A DNA stretch of 64,000 nt, taken from NCBI RefSeq assembly GCF_902686445.1, contig NC_062217.1:169723098-169787097 (forward strand), in the 5' to 3' direction. The stretch's first letter is position 1; every line of letters begins with the position of its first letter. The notes beneath the pieces were generated by a model. The model was not told where the DNA came from. It worked only from the letters and a program-made list of their open reading frames with translations, and did no database searches. Source of the DNA: Sciurus carolinensis. Lineage: Eukaryota > Chordata > Mammalia > Rodentia > Sciuridae. This document shows positions 23,413 through 61,534 of the stretch, piece after piece. The position numbers were made by a program, and so were the translations under genes.

Positions 23413-23634
23413 GGAGGTGTTTTTGTAACCAGGAAAGAGATAATGGTGGTTTGTATACGGGTGGTAGATGTGCTGTTGGTGAATTGTAGCATTCTGGATA
23501 AAGTTTGAAGACTGTGGTAGCTGATAAAAACATAGGGAGTTAGAGAAAGGGAAGTGTGAAGGATGAGTGCAAGGTTTTTGACTTGAGTAACTGTCTGAAG
23601 CAATTCTATTTGCAGAGCTTGAAAATGGTGTGAG

Positions 23635-23801
23635 AAGTTGGGTATAATGGTACATGCCTGTGATCCCAGCTTACTTAAAGTTCAAGGTCAGCCTGGGCAA
23701 TTTAGCAAGACCCGGTCTCAAAAATAAAAAGGATTGGGGATGGGGGATGTAGCTCAGTGGAGGAAAGTCTAATATTCAATCCCAGGTACAAAAAAAAAAG
23801 T
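23635..23801 (+). mobile_element. B1-dID-type SINE, internally deleted
   Basis: The B1 half lacks the GGCTGAGGCAGG word. Confidence 0.7.
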
Positions 23802-23893
23802 GTGAGCAAAGGAGTTTTATATGAAATCATTTTTGAACATAAAAGATTCAACAAATTGAAAAATAATGATTGATAATGTTGGTTCCTTCCTTG

Positions 23894-24033
23894 GGGCTGG
23901 GGCTGTATCTCAATGGCAGAGCACCTGCCTAGCATGTGTAAGGAAGGCACTGAGTTCAATCCTCAGCACAACATAAAAATAAATCAATAAAATAAAGGTA
24001 TTGTGTCCTTTTACAACTAAAAATATTTTAAAA
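23894..24033 (+). mobile_element. STRID-type SINE with 21-bp TSD
   Basis: A 21-bp perfect duplication (ATAATGTTGG...CTTG) lies at 23873-23893 and 24034-24054, marking a fairly young insertion. Confidence 0.9.
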
Positions 24034-24074
24034 ATAATGTTGGTTCCTTCCTTGAGTTTCTTTTTTCTAACTTT

Positions 24075-24228
24075 GAGATAGGTATACTGAGAGGTCCTCT
24101 AACACTGAACTACATTCCTGGTCCTTTTTATTTTTGAGACAGGGTCTCCCTTCAATTGCTGATCTCAAACTTGTGATCCTCCTGTCTCAGCCTCCCGAGT
24201 CTTTGGGGATTAGAGGTATGCACCACCA
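24075..24228 (-). mobile_element. B1-dID-type SINE, partial
   Basis: Antisense, with the ID half worn. Confidence 0.7.
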
Positions 24229-49282
<25,054 letters not shown>

Positions 49283-50985
49283 CTAAACAAAAGAAACTCT
49301 CCACTTAGCACTGTTTTTCTTAATTGCTTATTGAGAGTTTGTTGAGGACTCAATCTGGGCACAGAACGGCTTTACCAGATAGTTGTGGCTCATTAGAGGA
49401 GAGTCCTCGTGTGCAGGACTTGTAGGAGCCTCTGCCGTAGGTCCTCACCTTCGATGCAGTGTGCAGGTTTCATGACAGAATCATTCAGATAATCAAATTG
49501 TCCTAATTCTGGTGCGATTCATGGATGTACTGGTAAATTTAGGCAAAGCAAAACTTATCAGTATAGTTTCTGTTCTTTAAATTGGAAATTAGAGACTAAG
49601 CACAATTAGTCTATAAATGTTCTAATAAATCAAAAACTTACCTCTTGCACTATCATGCCTTGAAATTTACTTTTTCAAAGGGAAACAAGTTTAGCAGCAG
49701 CAGCCTTCAAAGAACTTCTTTCCATCATGAGCCAAATTCATCTTTGCCAGAAAAGAAATTTTGCTAATTCCAAGAAGCCTGATTGGAACAAATTGGATAT
49801 ACCTTCTCTTGTCTGCATGACTTTGTGAGATCGAAAGAGAGGGCTTTGTTTCAACTTTTTTCTACTAGTCTGATACGTATTGTCACTTAAAATGGTTGCC
49901 TTTAAAAAAAAAAAAAAAGTAGAAATACTAACTACCAGTAAGTAATCATCCAAATAAGTATGTCATAAAATGTTGATTATTTTTTTTTTTTGGTGAATGA
50001 CAGTGACTGCTGTGTTGCACTAGCACATTATGGTCTCTGTTCTGGAGTCGTAGAGGAAGGATACACAGCAGTGGATCACAAAAAGGAGTTCTTTCCCAGA
50101 CCTGAGTTTTATGACGAACAGATTCCAGACACAGGATTTAGCTGAGTTCACATGTAAAGGATATAACTCATTTAGATCTTCTGACAAATCCTAGTGTTAG
50201 TTTTATTTGCGGAGGAAAGACATTTAATAAACTGTTTGGGAATCTTGGTAAAGATTCGTTTTAAATCTGAATAACATACTTTAAGTTGCCATTTGGGGGA
50301 TAATTGTGGAATGTGTAGAAACTGTTGGGATGCACTTATATTTTTATTTAATTACTGCCTGTTTTCTAGTTTTGCCCAAAATGTGTGAAACCACTAAGAC
50401 ATTCATGAATTACGTTGGGCGCCTGGTTTGGAAATGGCAAGACCCACTGTTTATGAGGACTTCAGCCCATGAAGTTAATACTGGGAGCTAAACTGCCTTT
50501 GCTTTGGACTAGTTAAAACCTGTAAGAATAAGGAAGTTGTTAGAAAGGCTTAAATTCCATTCCAAGAGAGTAGTTTCATTTTATAGGATAGATGTTTACT
50601 CGCTGAGCTCCGGTTCTAAAACTAAATTAGACAATATAATACGGACTTTAAAATGAAATGCTGAAACTGCCATTCTTTGGATGTACACTCTGTGGGGTCT
50701 ACATATTAACTGCTGTCCTGGTTTTGCTGGCCTTATGCCACTGCCATTGGATTGAAATGTTGCAGATCACTTCACTGCAGATGCGTTCCTGTTTTTATCA
50801 GCTACCTACTTGCAGCTTCAGCACCAGTATGAATTTCATTTTTATTTTCAAGTGCCATTGCCATCTCCTCTGTTCAGATTTTGACATTCAGGAAAATATT
50901 TTTATTTTTTATGCCATACTGAAATCTACATTGTATATCTGACAAAGCAGTTAAATGTGACAATAAAGACTTATTTGATCATGAT
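49283..50985 (+). other. ABRAXAS2: ABRAXAS2 3' UTR
   Basis: About 1.7 kb of AU-rich sequence free of SINEs, unlike the introns and the flanking DNA. AATAAA occurs at 49624, 50226 and 50962. The last one has a GU-rich stretch 25-40 bp after it (TTGTTTCCGTGTCTGTCT), so it is the likely main end. Short open frames within are not supported. Confidence 0.8.
50962..50967 (+). terminator. ABRAXAS2: ABRAXAS2 poly(A) signal
   Basis: Canonical AATAAA followed by a GT-rich downstream element at about 50990-51008. Cleavage is expected near 50985. Confidence 0.75.
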
Positions 50986-51094
50986 GCCATTGTTTCCGTG
51001 TCTGTCTCAGCACCCAGCGAAGTCTTGCCTCCATGGATTCACTCTGCCATTTCTTGGTAGATGGTAGAGTTTTTTAAAAAAGTATCAATACTGT

Positions 51095-51192
51095 TGGGCT
51101 GGGGAGATAGCTCAGTTGGTAGAGTGTTTGCCTCGCAAGCACAAGGCCCTAGGTTCAATCCCCAGCACCACAAAAAAAAAAAAAAAAAAAAG
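51095..51192 (+). mobile_element. Young ID element just past ABRAXAS2
   Basis: AGTATCAATACTGT duplicated at 51081-51094 and 51193-51206. Confidence 0.92.
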
Positions 51193-51345
51193 AGTATCAA
51201 TACTGTCATATATAACCGATTAGAACAGATTTTTAAAAATTAAGAAAAGAGTATTAAAATTCATTTCCAATCTCCATACAGACTTTTTGCCAGACAGGTT
51301 TCAGGAGAAGTCCAAGAACACAATTTACTAAAATAAAATGTTTAT

Positions 51346-51552
51346 GTTGGCACACACATGTAATCCCAGTGACTCCGGAAGCTGATTCAGGAGGATCACA
51401 AGTTCAAGACCAGCCTCAGCAACTTAATGACCCTAAACAACTTAATGAGACCTTGTATCTAAATAAAATATATAAAGGGGCTGGGGATGTGGCTCAGTGG
51501 TTGAGCACCCCAGAGTTCAATCCCTGGAACACCCCAACACCAAAAAAAAAAA
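51346..51552 (+). mobile_element. B1-dID-type SINE
   Basis: Sense, both halves and A tail. Confidence 0.8.
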
Positions 51553-52565
51553 GTTTGTTGATTTCAAGGAAAGCAGGTTGGATACCAAGTTCAGTTCAGT
51601 TACCAAAAAACTAAGTATCAGTTGAAAGTGAGTCTTAGAAAGGTCCCCAGAAGAGCTGCTCATGTTGGAAGTGACTCCAGCCTGGGTCTCCAACAGCTGA
51701 GGTGTAGATCTTGGTACTTTTGGAAGCATATTAGAAATGGTGGGCTCATATAAGGTGGATCTTTCGACCACCGAGTGTGTTCTGGATTCTGGGGAGCCAG
51801 TACAGCTGAATAATGTCTCTTCCAGAATCTAAGGTATCTGTGTTCAGTAGAATCTCCTCCAGGTACTTGGAGGAAGAAAGGCTGGATTCTTTTACTTACT
51901 TAGAAGTCTGGAAATGCTTAATGACACGTTGTAATTGGGTTTTTCTGGAGTAGGATCAGCACATAAAAATCTTATCCCCAAATACTCAAGATATATACTT
52001 TAAAATTCCAGGCAGTGGGACATTAACTGCTTCAATAAAAAAAATTAAATTAACTGTCTTGGAAAACCATACTTTAAGGAGATGAAAAAAGAGTCTGGGA
52101 GAATGTAAAATAGAAATACAGTAAAAATAGTAAAGGTTATTAACTGCCTCTGGATCTGGTTTGCCTCGACTATAGGTTTCACTTCAGTTACTAAAAGATC
52201 TTCACTCTTTTACAAGGTTTTGCTTTGTCTTTTCCCACAGCAAACTTGAATTCTGCCAGACAGGAAACCTGAAGGGCAATGGCCCTGCAAATGTGGTACC
52301 AATAAATAATGGAAAATGTTTACTTTTCGACTTGATGACAAACAGATTTCCAAAACGTCCTGGGATTTGGCCTAACTGTCTTCCTCTTTCCAGTTGTAAT
52401 GTCCTAAATAAGGCAAAAGTCAGGATGTGAAATACATTGGAGCTGGTTATTTGGGGTTACTCTGATCCCTGGAAATGGGGAAATGGGGACAGGAGGCTTT
52501 TGAACATCTACAGGGAGATGTCTCCTTGAATGCCAGATGTCACCGTGGTCAGAATCTAGAACAGC
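51553..52565. other. Intergenic, no feature seen
   Basis: No gene or repeat recognised in about 1 kb after ABRAXAS2. Confidence 0.35.
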
Positions 52566-52862
52566 ACTTAAAAGTAGCTTTCTGCATGCAAAGATCTAGC
52601 AAAAGGAAGCTCATTGCCATATATTTCTAATAGCAAAGAAACAAAGTAACAGTCATGCTGATAGTCAAATGGTTAGATTTTGGTACATTCCCCAGAAAAA
52701 ACAGCTTCTGTAGTCATTAAAAATATTAAGGTAGAAGTCAAAAGATTTCTTGACATGGAAAGATGATTTCCAGATACTAAATGAAAAAATGTAGGTTTCT
52801 GAATAGTATGTTATAAATGATACAGTTTTTGCAAGGGAAAAAAAATAATGTAGTTTTGTTTT

Positions 52863-53076
52863 TAATGGTGCTGGGGATTAAGCCCAGGGGCACTTTACCA
52901 CTGAGCTACATTCCCAGCCCTTCTTGCTTATTTATTTGTTTTTATTTCGAGACAGTGTCTCACTAAGTTGCTGAGAGTCTTGTTAAGTTACTGAGGCTGA
53001 CCTAGAACTTGGATTCTCCTGTTTAGCCTCTCTCGTCTCTGGTATTACAGACCTGTGCTACCTTGCCTGACTTGTA
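52863..53076 (-). mobile_element. B1-dID-type SINE
   Basis: Antisense copy. Confidence 0.8.
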
Positions 53077-53103
53077 GGGTTGTTCTTGATAGAAAAACCA
53101 TTT

Positions 53104-53308
53104 GGGTCAGGTGTAGTGGCCACACCTATAATCCCAGCTACTTGGAAGACTGAAACTGGAGGACCATAAATTCAAAGCCAGCCTGGGCAATTTAGCAAGA
53201 CCCTGTCTCAAATAAAAAATTTAAAAAGGGCCAGAGATGTAGCTCAGTGGCAGAGCACTTGCCTACCTTGCATGAGGCCCTAGGTTTGATTCCCAGTATT
53301 GCCAAAAC
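53104..53308 (+). mobile_element. B1-dID-type SINE
   Basis: Sense copy 28 bp from the previous antisense one, so the two form an inverted pair. Confidence 0.8.
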
Positions 53309-53926
53309 AAATCTGGAACCTAAGTTTTAACCAGTGTTGCCCCTGGGTCATGACAATAAGAGTGATTTTTCTTCCATCTTATGTGCATTTTCTAATTTTT
53401 TGTTAACAACTTTATACAATAAATCCTCAGAAACAATGGTTATTGACTACATGAATTATTTCATGTATATCACCCTAGAGGTGATTCTAGAAACATTCCT
53501 CTTTCTCTGGTTCTCTTCAATACACTCCACTTGCTCAGATTTGTAGTCAATAAAAAATCAACCTGGTTGGTGCCACTAACTTCCCTGCACTTCCACCTTT
53601 GTCTCATTTCCAGACAAATCACAGATGTACACTTTGTTTTGCATTGATTTTTTTTTTCTAGTAAATCTGGAGCCAATTCAACTCTTCTTAGTTCAGAATT
53701 CATTTCCTAAATTTCCAAGAAGCACTTAAGAAAGGCCTTCAGAAAATGAAGGTGATTCAAAATTAGAGGAATTTTTAAAAGATATTTCCCTAAGACAAAG
53801 GTGCTTACTACAACTTGAATATTTGGAGTCTGAAAATGTAAGAAGGATTTCCTTGATCTTGCAGATACTCTCTTTGCAAGATTTGTGTGTCCTGCTTGCT
53901 GCTGTTCTTTTTACAGTGCCCTTAGC

Positions 53927-54118
53927 TGTGGGTGGTGGCACATGCCTATAATTCTAGTGACTCAGAAGGCTGAGGCAGGAGGATTATAAGTTCAAAGCCA
54001 GCCTCAGCAATTTTGTGAGCAATTAGCAAGACCTTGTCACAAAATATAAAGAGGGCTGGGGGTGTGGCTCAGTGGTAGAGCACCCCTGGGTTCAATCCCC
54101 AATACCCTGCCCCCCCCC
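53927..54118 (+). mobile_element. B1-dID-type SINE
   Basis: Sense copy with a C-rich tail. Confidence 0.8.
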
Positions 54119-54479
54119 AAAATACAGTTCCCTTCCTGCTGGGGATACTTTAGATTGTATGAAGTGTTAGAAGGTTTCAGCTCTGGTTAGTTCAATCCAC
54201 ATACTAACAAGTCTGGGAGGCATTGATTCTAAAGCAAGGCACTTACTTGTTTGGGACATTTGCTGTGGCCAGCCAACTGTGGTTAATAGAGCTGGGTCCA
54301 TTGGTCTCCACTGATTACAAACAGATGTGATTTATCTGTACTAGGTTGTGGATCATCCAAAAAACCTTTCTGACAGTTTTGAAGTATGGATGTCGGAGGA
54401 ACTGGGGAACAGTAAGCAACTACTCTGGAAAAATAATAAGCACAAGGTGAGATCCCTGGCACACATGGGATGGGAAGTT

Positions 54480-54800
54480 AAGAGAGGGATTCTATACAAC
54501 TTGACTCCTCAAAGCGTTCTCCATCTTCTCAGTCTGTCACAATCCTCCTCATTGTTCAAGGACCAGCTCAAGTGTCACCTCCTTCAGAAAACCTTTTGGA
54601 CTCACTCCGAGGACTATGCGACCTGACCACCTCGCATGTACTCCACACAGCACTAGGCCCAGGCTAGAGCTGGACTGAGTGTGCCTTCTGGGAGGTGGCA
54701 GAGCATGGAGGGCAGGACAGTGACCAAGGCATCCCAGAATTCCCAGAGCCTTGCGCACAGTGGGTATCAGTAGGCACCTGTTGCTTGAGTGTTAAAATAG
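54480..54800 (+). mobile_element. L2 3' region
   Basis: GACCAGCTCAAGTGTCACCT, CTTCAGAAAACCTTTTGGAC and CAGTAGGCACCTGTTGCTTG follow the L2 3' order. Confidence 0.65.
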
Positions 54801-55780
54801 GAACAGTAGTAAAAGGAGTCAGATAAACCAAGTTGTGTCCTAGGTGTATTTAGTCTGAAGAATTAGGCACTGAGGCAAAGCTTAGCAGGTGGAGAGGTGA
54901 CTAACACAATTTCTGACTGTGTTAAACTGCTCTTGTACTGAAGCCTTCTTGAACAGTTCTACCTGGGCCTTGTGGAGCCACTAGGCAGTGTAGCAGGGAG
55001 GCACAAGTCCACACGGTGTAGAGGCAAGGTAGGAGACTTGGCTGTCGGATGATGTGTGGGAACTCTGCCCCACAGTAGCTGTGGTGTCTGGAGAAGCCCC
55101 CCATCCTCCAGCATGGTTGAGGGAATTTATGAGAAATGTACATAAAGATGTCTTTGCAAACTATGGAGCACCACATACTCAATAACCTGGCAGCTGGCCT
55201 AGCCACACTTTAGTGTCTTCCTAGGTAAAATGACTGACAAGCCAAGATCATCTGAAGAGATGATTGGCAGCCCCTGAAAGAACCTTGAAGGGTCAGGAAA
55301 GCAGTTCCTGCAGCAGCATTTCTCAGATTGCCTCCAAGGTCGTATTGGGGTTCTGCCAACTGCATTTGAAACCAAAAACTGGTGCAGCTTGCAGAATTGC
55401 CTATTGTGGCAGGACAGAAAATGGATGCAAATGATATTACCCAAAGAATAAAGCCTACCTTTAAGAAATAGCCATTATCGTTAACTTCATCCTTCGATGA
55501 TTTTTAAGAAATATTGTGGCCTTGAGCAAACAGGTGTGAATGAAACTTAAAAAGTGGAGAGTGGCCGATTTCACCCTTTAAAACAATTGTGATGATATTC
55601 CTGTTATCCGTCATGGCTGCATGATGTTTGCTTGATATGCTAGGAGAACAGGAAAATAATTTGAGCAAGACCAAAGATGTGATTAGTGATCTAAGAGACG
55701 TAAGCCTGAACTAGTTACTATTCACGATTTAACTGAGTTTGATTTTACCATCATTTATCAATAAATCAATCATTCATTCT
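54800..55780. other. Intergenic, no feature seen
   Basis: Open frames of 80-94 residues on the minus strand show no known domain. Confidence 0.35.
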
Positions 55781-55784
55781 TGTT

Positions 55785-56130
55785 TTTCTCTTTTTTAATG
55801 TTTTAAAAGATATACAAAAAGGAGAGGGAAAAAAAAGGAGAGGATCATAAAAGAACCACTCTTTTTTTCCCTCCTTTAGTTTCTAGAATCATCATTTGAC
55901 ACCCTCACTTAATCTACCCCTTTTCCCTTGAGAAACTACCACTGTCTTCTTTGAAATCACTCCCCAACATTTCATCATTTCACCCCCTCTAAAGAATTCT
56001 CTGTGCACAACTGAAAATTGAGGACATTTTCTTACACAAACATAACCCCATTATCACTTCTAATGAAGTTCATAATTCCTTAATATTATCCAGTACTTTG
56101 TCCATGTTCCAGTGTCCTTGGCTATCTCAA
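55785..56130 (-). mobile_element. Probable old LINE 3' UTR fragment
   Basis: CCTTGAGAAACTACCACTGT and CTTAATATTATCCAGTACTT resemble antisense L1 3' UTR text; weak. Confidence 0.4.
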
Positions 56131-56551
56131 CTATGTCTGTCTGTTTGTAGTGAAGAGATGGTACTGTTGCCCCCATAAGCAAGTGACAAGTTCCAGTATC
56201 AATGACAGAAGCAGAGTGATACCATGGGCCTACGACATGACTTAGTTACAAAGTGTCAGTCACCTGTGAAATATTCCCCTTAACTTTCTAACAAATCTCA
56301 CCCAGTACTAAGGCCCGATTTTTTCCAGTTTATAGGAAATAAATGCACAGGAATAGATTGACCTATATCATGTGGAAAGCATCAGACAAATCCATAAAGT
56401 GTGACTTTCTATGAGATAATTGGCCTAGTTTCTTCACAAAGTCAATGTCATGGGGAAAAAATGGTGAAGGGGCCATACTGATCAAAAAAGATGATAGAAA
56501 CAGCAACTTTGTTTGGCTTCAACTTTGAAAAAACTGTTAAAAAAAGCATGG

Positions 56552-56664
56552 ACACTGGACTGGGGATATAGCTCACTGGTCGACTGCTTGCCTAGAATGC
56601 GCAAAGCCTGTGTAAACACACACACGGGCACACGCGCACACACGCACACGCACACACACAAATA
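56552..56664 (+). mobile_element. Worn ID element with (CA)n tail
   Basis: The tRNA-like body breaks off into a CA/CG-interrupted dinucleotide run at 56615-56660. Confidence 0.65.
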
Positions 56665-56807
56665 TGGGACATTTGGAGAAAGTAAAATAGGAAATTACTG
56701 AGTTTTCTTACATACAAATAATAGTATAAGTAAGAGAGACAACCTCCTGATACGGAGGAAATCCAGGCTACAGATTACATTCAAATTGCTCAAAACATCC
56801 ATGCAAA

Positions 56808-57003
56808 CTGGTCATGGTGGTGCATACCTATAATCCCACCTGCTAGAGAGGCTGAGGCAGGAGGATTGCAAGTTCAAGGCCAGCCTCAGCAACTTAGCAA
56901 GACGCTTTCTCAAAAAATTAAATAAAAAGGGTTTGGGATGGAGCTCAGTGGTAGAGCACCCCTGAATTCTATCCCTAGTACCAAAAAAAAAAAAAAAAAA
57001 AAA
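56808..57003 (+). mobile_element. B1-dID-type SINE
   Basis: Sense, A tail with CAA interruptions beyond it. Confidence 0.8.
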
Positions 57004-57384
57004 AACCAACAACAACAAAAAACAAACAAATGAAAACACACAAGCAGAGAACAACAACAATGGCAAAGATGGTTTCAACAATTGTTGAATCTGAGTGATG
57101 GGGATATGAGTATCTATGTATTATTCTTTCAACATTTCACACTTACAAAGTTAGGGGAAATAATAAAAACAAAACAGGGCTAATAATTTCTACTCTACTA
57201 TTCCCTAGAGGGGTGGTTTTAAGAATATTCAATGACTGCTATGGAATATAAATGAATACAGAAATAATGAATTAATGTATTTTCTTTAGTTCTTGAAATA
57301 ACCTAAAATATATAACAGATCCATCCACCTATCTCATGGCTGGTTGTAGAAAGAATGGGGATCTGAGTTAAGACCAAAACTTCC

Positions 57385-57495
57385 CTGCTGAGCCCAACTG
57401 AAATTGCCACTCTGTAGAATAGTGAACTGAATAAAAGGTTTTTACTTTAAGCTACTACATTTTAGGGGTTAATTGTCAGGCAGCAGTTGCTACCA
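57385..57495 (+). mobile_element. MaLR-type LTR 3' fragment
   Basis: TTTAAGCTACTACATTTTAG then GGTTAATTGTCAGGCAGCAG mirrors the usual 3' end of MLT1-like LTRs. Confidence 0.5.
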
Positions 57496-57737
57496 GCTGT
57501 GGGTGGGAGCAAGATTGGGTATTAGTACTGAGCATTGATTGAAGGTGAGGAAATTCCACTGTGCATGACACTGTATCCCTAAAAGAAACTATCAACAGCT
57601 TGGATCGTTCAACCCAAAAGATGGGAAGAGTGGAATAAAGCACCCCCACAAACTGACCAAGCTGGTCAGCATCTGGGTCACCAAGGAAAGGCCCAAGGTT
57701 GGAGTCTCCAGCATCCCACATGGCCCCAGGAGAGCCC

Positions 57738-57906
57738 TGAATACATGCCTGTGATGCCAGCTACTTCGGAGGCTACGGCAGGAGAATCACAATTTCCAGG
57801 CCAGTCTGGCAACTTAGAGAGGCCCTGCCTCAAAATAAAAAAATAAAGATGAGCTGAGGGTGTGCTTAGTCATAGAGTGCCCCTGGGCTCGCTCGACCAC
57901 AGTACC
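57738..57906 (+). mobile_element. B1-dID-type SINE, worn
   Basis: Start missing; the ID half is degenerate. Confidence 0.65.
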
Positions 57907-57909
57907 AAT

Positions 57910-59880
57910 GACAACGATCCTGAACTGAAATGAGGAGATGAGGAATCTATGATTTTAAGCAAACCATTCACTCCAGTTTCTTGCTCTGCAAAAGTAAAAG
58001 GTGGCCATAGATGACTTGTTAGGTTCCCTTATTTCCAAGTTTCAGTAAATCCATTTTTTCTGGAAAATTCCAGGCAAAGTTAGTGTTCATAAATCTAGTT
58101 GTACTTAGGGAGCCCACCACTGAGGAACATCTCCTGGAGTAGACTCTGGTGGAGGACAGGTCTTCCTTCTCCTCTGGCTTAATCTTGTGTCTAAGCTTGG
58201 CTTTCTGTAGTCTGAAGCAGGGGTCTGTGTCTGACTTGCCTTCCAGATTCTGTGGCTCTGCTGACGAGCTGGTTCAATGCCCAGTGCCTTCTTACCAGGG
58301 GCAGGTCTTGAGAGAGGCCATTCTCAGTCTTCAAAAAGACAGAGTCCTGGGCACAGCCTGGCATGGAACAGGAAGATGGCTGAAGGCCCAGAAGAGCAGG
58401 TTCTTGCATCTACAAATATCCAAATGCCTGCTATGTTTGGCTTTACTGATGTAGGATAGATGAAGCTGGACTCTGGAGGAATTTTCAGGAAGCAGGTTTA
58501 TTTTTAGCTGCAGCCATTCAGAGGGACTAATACCTAAAAAATTCTGGACACTGAGTCTGAAAATTCTTTAAACTTTACATTCAGTGGGGTGGTTATATGT
58601 AGGTGGATGGGTTCATAACAGTTACTCTTTGTCCCATATTCTTAGGTTAGACAGAGGTTTTACAAATTTTTACCAAGAAAAAGTATCTTTTGCATAGCAG
58701 TAAGCCCTCTTTGAGACAGTCTCTATCACACCCTTGTCCACAAACCTGGCATTTATAAGAAAGAGGAAGTTTCAGACCACAGTGCACTCTGCAGAGACCC
58801 TGCTGACATTCTGGTTGACACTCTGTAAAATCTTGGTGACAAGAAGCATAATTATGGGGAGGGTCTTTGGAGAAGCTTAATTGTGGCAAGGGTCTTTTGA
58901 TCTGCTTCCTTCTCCCCTTTGATGATGATCATTATTTAATCCTTTAAATTAGAGTGTCTTCATCCTCTTGGTCTAAAGCCTTATGTAATGCCATAATCTT
59001 AGTTGATGTCTTTGCCTGCTCTGCTTCAATTGGACATGATGCTTTCACACCCCTTCTCCTCCATGTAGTTCAAGAAAGCTCTCAGAAGACTCTGAACCCC
59101 TAATCATGGTGGTAGACACCTGACCCAAACTAAGCCAGTCATATTCTCTACAAATTTGATTCTGAAGTGGAGATATACAGAACATGACAGTGGTTAGAGC
59201 TGAGTCACCTGGTGGCCATAGCCTAAAGGGATGACTGGAGGAATTCTGCCTCTGAGATCCCAGAGACCTCTGAGGTGTCCTAGTTCCTGCCCACCCTGGC
59301 CTGGGCTCTCCTGCTCTTCCTTTGACAGTGTACTACTTGAGCCCTTCTGGAAAATACTATTTTCTTACCAAAGTTAGAAAGGGCTCATTTATGAAATCCT
59401 TGATGACACTTGACCCTCAGGGAGTTTCCAGTCTAGAATTCCAGAGAGCACTTAACAGCTCCTCCTTCCCTGTGGTAAATAAATGTCTCGTGTTAATTAT
59501 TGGTCAGAATATCAAGGAAAAACCAGTTAATAATTGGGGACCTGGAAGTAGTGCAGGGAGAGGGTTTCAGAGGAACTTCTAAGAGTCTGGGGAAGGCTGA
59601 GTGGTTTAGGGCAATCCACAGACACACTTTAGGCCCCCAGGGTGAGAACAGACAAGACAATAGCTGTGAAAAAAATTATTAGAATGCTGTGTGATGTGTG
59701 AAGTCATAAACACATGTTTACAGTATGGGAATAGCCCAGAGCAGGTCAGGGGAAGCTGCAGGGAGAGAGTGACATGGTGGAGAGGTATGAACTTGGGGGA
59801 GTAGGTGGCCAGCCAGCCAGAGGGATGATGTGGACAAAGATGGAGACACAGGAAATGGCTAGCTGTGCTCAGTGGGTGGT
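57910..59880. other. Intergenic, no gene recognised
   Basis: Open frames at 58149-58454 and 58647-58889 have no recognised domain. Old repeats may be present but I cannot name them. Confidence 0.35.
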
Positions 59881-59919
59881 CAGTGGTTTCTTGTTGGGTG
59901 GTTGTTTTGTTTTCCGATT

Positions 59920-60016
59920 TGGAGTCTCACCATGTTGTCTAGACTGGTCTTCAACTCTCGGGCTCAAACCTCAGGCTCTCACAGGCTGGCATTTAGGCAC
60001 ACACCACGATGCCCAG
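59920..60016 (-). mobile_element. B1-like monomer, partial
   Basis: GAGTCTCACCATGTTGTCTA and GGCACACACCACGATGCCCA, antisense B1 words. Confidence 0.6.
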
Positions 60017-60044
60017 GATTGTTGTTGTGATTTTAATTCATGAG

Positions 60045-60560
60045 CCTTGTTTTAAGAGGAGTTTTAGGTTCACAGAAAAAGTGATTTGAAAGAACAGAGT
60101 TCCCACATGCCCCCAGCCCTTCACAGATGGCCTCACCCACTATTGACATCTGGCACCACAGTGGCATTCATTGCGGTCGAGGAACCCCTATCGACATGTC
60201 ATTATCAGCCAAGACCAAAGTTGATGCTGGATGTTGTACTCGCTCTAGGTTTGGAAAAATACTTGATAATGTGTCCATCATTACAGTACTCCAGGTCACT
60301 TTCATTGCCTTAAAAGCCCTCTGTTCCTACCTGTTTGTCCCTCCCTTTCCCCTGACCCTGACAACCACTGATCTTTTTAACTGCCTCCATAATCTTGCCT
60401 TTTCCAGAGAGTCATCTGGTGGGAAATGCACAGTGTGTGACCTTTTCAGATTGGCCTTTTTCACTTTGTCATATGCATTTAAGTTTCTGCCATGTCATTT
60501 CATGGCTCTAAGGCTCATTTCTTTTTAGTGCTGATGACTATTCCATCATCTGGATGGACC
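60045..60560 (-). mobile_element. L1 (L1ME-like) 3' UTR and ORF2 end
   Basis: Antisense words CAGAGTTCCCACATGCCCCC, CATCTGGCACCACAGTGGCA, TGACAACCACTGATCTTTTT and TTTTTAGTGCTGATGACTAT are in the order of an L1ME terminus. This explains the 133-residue frame at 60127-60528. Confidence 0.8.
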
Positions 60561-60769
60561 ATGGGTGGCTTCCTTGCCTGTGTGACCAGTGGTTTCATAG
60601 CTGAGTGCTGAAGGAGGGACATTGTGGTGGGCAAGGCCCACTGCTGCCAACCAGGGAGGTGCTTCCTGTAGTGCATGGGGCAGTCCTTGTCCGGCAGGCG
60701 CGAGGCACCATGGAGTGAATACCCCTCCATGGGAGTAATGCAGGGATTGGGTCTGCATTCAAGAAACCC

Positions 60770-60930
60770 CAGGCCTTAGACCATGCTACTGGGCGGTGTC
60801 CTTCATTCAGCTCCATGACCTTCTGCGCCTCAGCTTCCCTTAAAGTGAGGTGAGGCTGATATCCAACCCTGCCTCCCTCTGAGTTGCCATGGGAATTACC
60901 TGAGAGGGCCCAGAGAGAGGATTTTAAGAT
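60770..60930 (+). mobile_element. MIR
   Basis: GACCTTCTGCGCCTCAGCTT then GTGAGGTGAGGCTGATA words in MIR order. Confidence 0.5.
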
Positions 60931-60934
60931 GGTC

Positions 60935-61520
60935 TCACACAGTGCCCAGAGGACCTGCTGTCCCCGTGAGCCCCGCATCCTACTCCATTCTTCTGTTTAG
61001 AGGAGCAGAAGCTCAGCTGGCTTGTGTTTCCCCCGCCCAAAACCCAGAGCAGCTTCCCTTCCAGCGGGGGCAAACCAAGTGGCACTCTCCTGTGGGCTTT
61101 CTCCTGTCCTTCTGTCTGCTTGAGGTCCAGGGGGCGTTTCCTGAGCCTCTCAGAACAGGCATGTGGCCCATTCCTGCCGTGCCACAGCTTGGGGCCTTTT
61201 GTTTCCCAGCTACCCTCTCACATCCTTCCCCTCCTGCTTCAGCAGCTGCTCAGTTTTGACTGAGGGGGTCCCGAGCTTCTGAGTGCTCAGGCACCTTCAT
61301 ACGCATAGAGGACACAGGTCCTCCCTGCCCTGCTGGCCGCAGACAGCATGGATGAGCAGCTGTGGCCCCCACCCTCCCCTCTGTGACATTCTGATAATGG
61401 CTTCAGGTGCTGCAGTCCATGGGCCAGCAGCATTTTGAAAGCAGGCTCTTGGGCAGCAGTCACTAATACAGGTGACTAACTCTTCCTGCTTTGCCAGAGA
61501 TTTCCAGGCTTTAGCATCAA
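60935..61520. other. Intergenic GC-rich stretch
   Basis: C/T-rich with a few CpGs, not a true CpG island by eye. No gene recognised. Confidence 0.35.
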
Positions 61521-61534
61521 AATCCCCATGTCCT

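Larger units (their letters stand above)
52570..53420 (+). mobile_element. Old L1/HAL1-like 3' fragment, split by SINEs
   Basis: Weak L1-end words at 52590-52850, with the end at 53350-53420. Two SINEs lie between. Confidence 0.4.

Noticed and set aside
60127..60528. 133-residue frame in the intergenic region
   Set aside because: It lies wholly inside an antisense L1 3' UTR.
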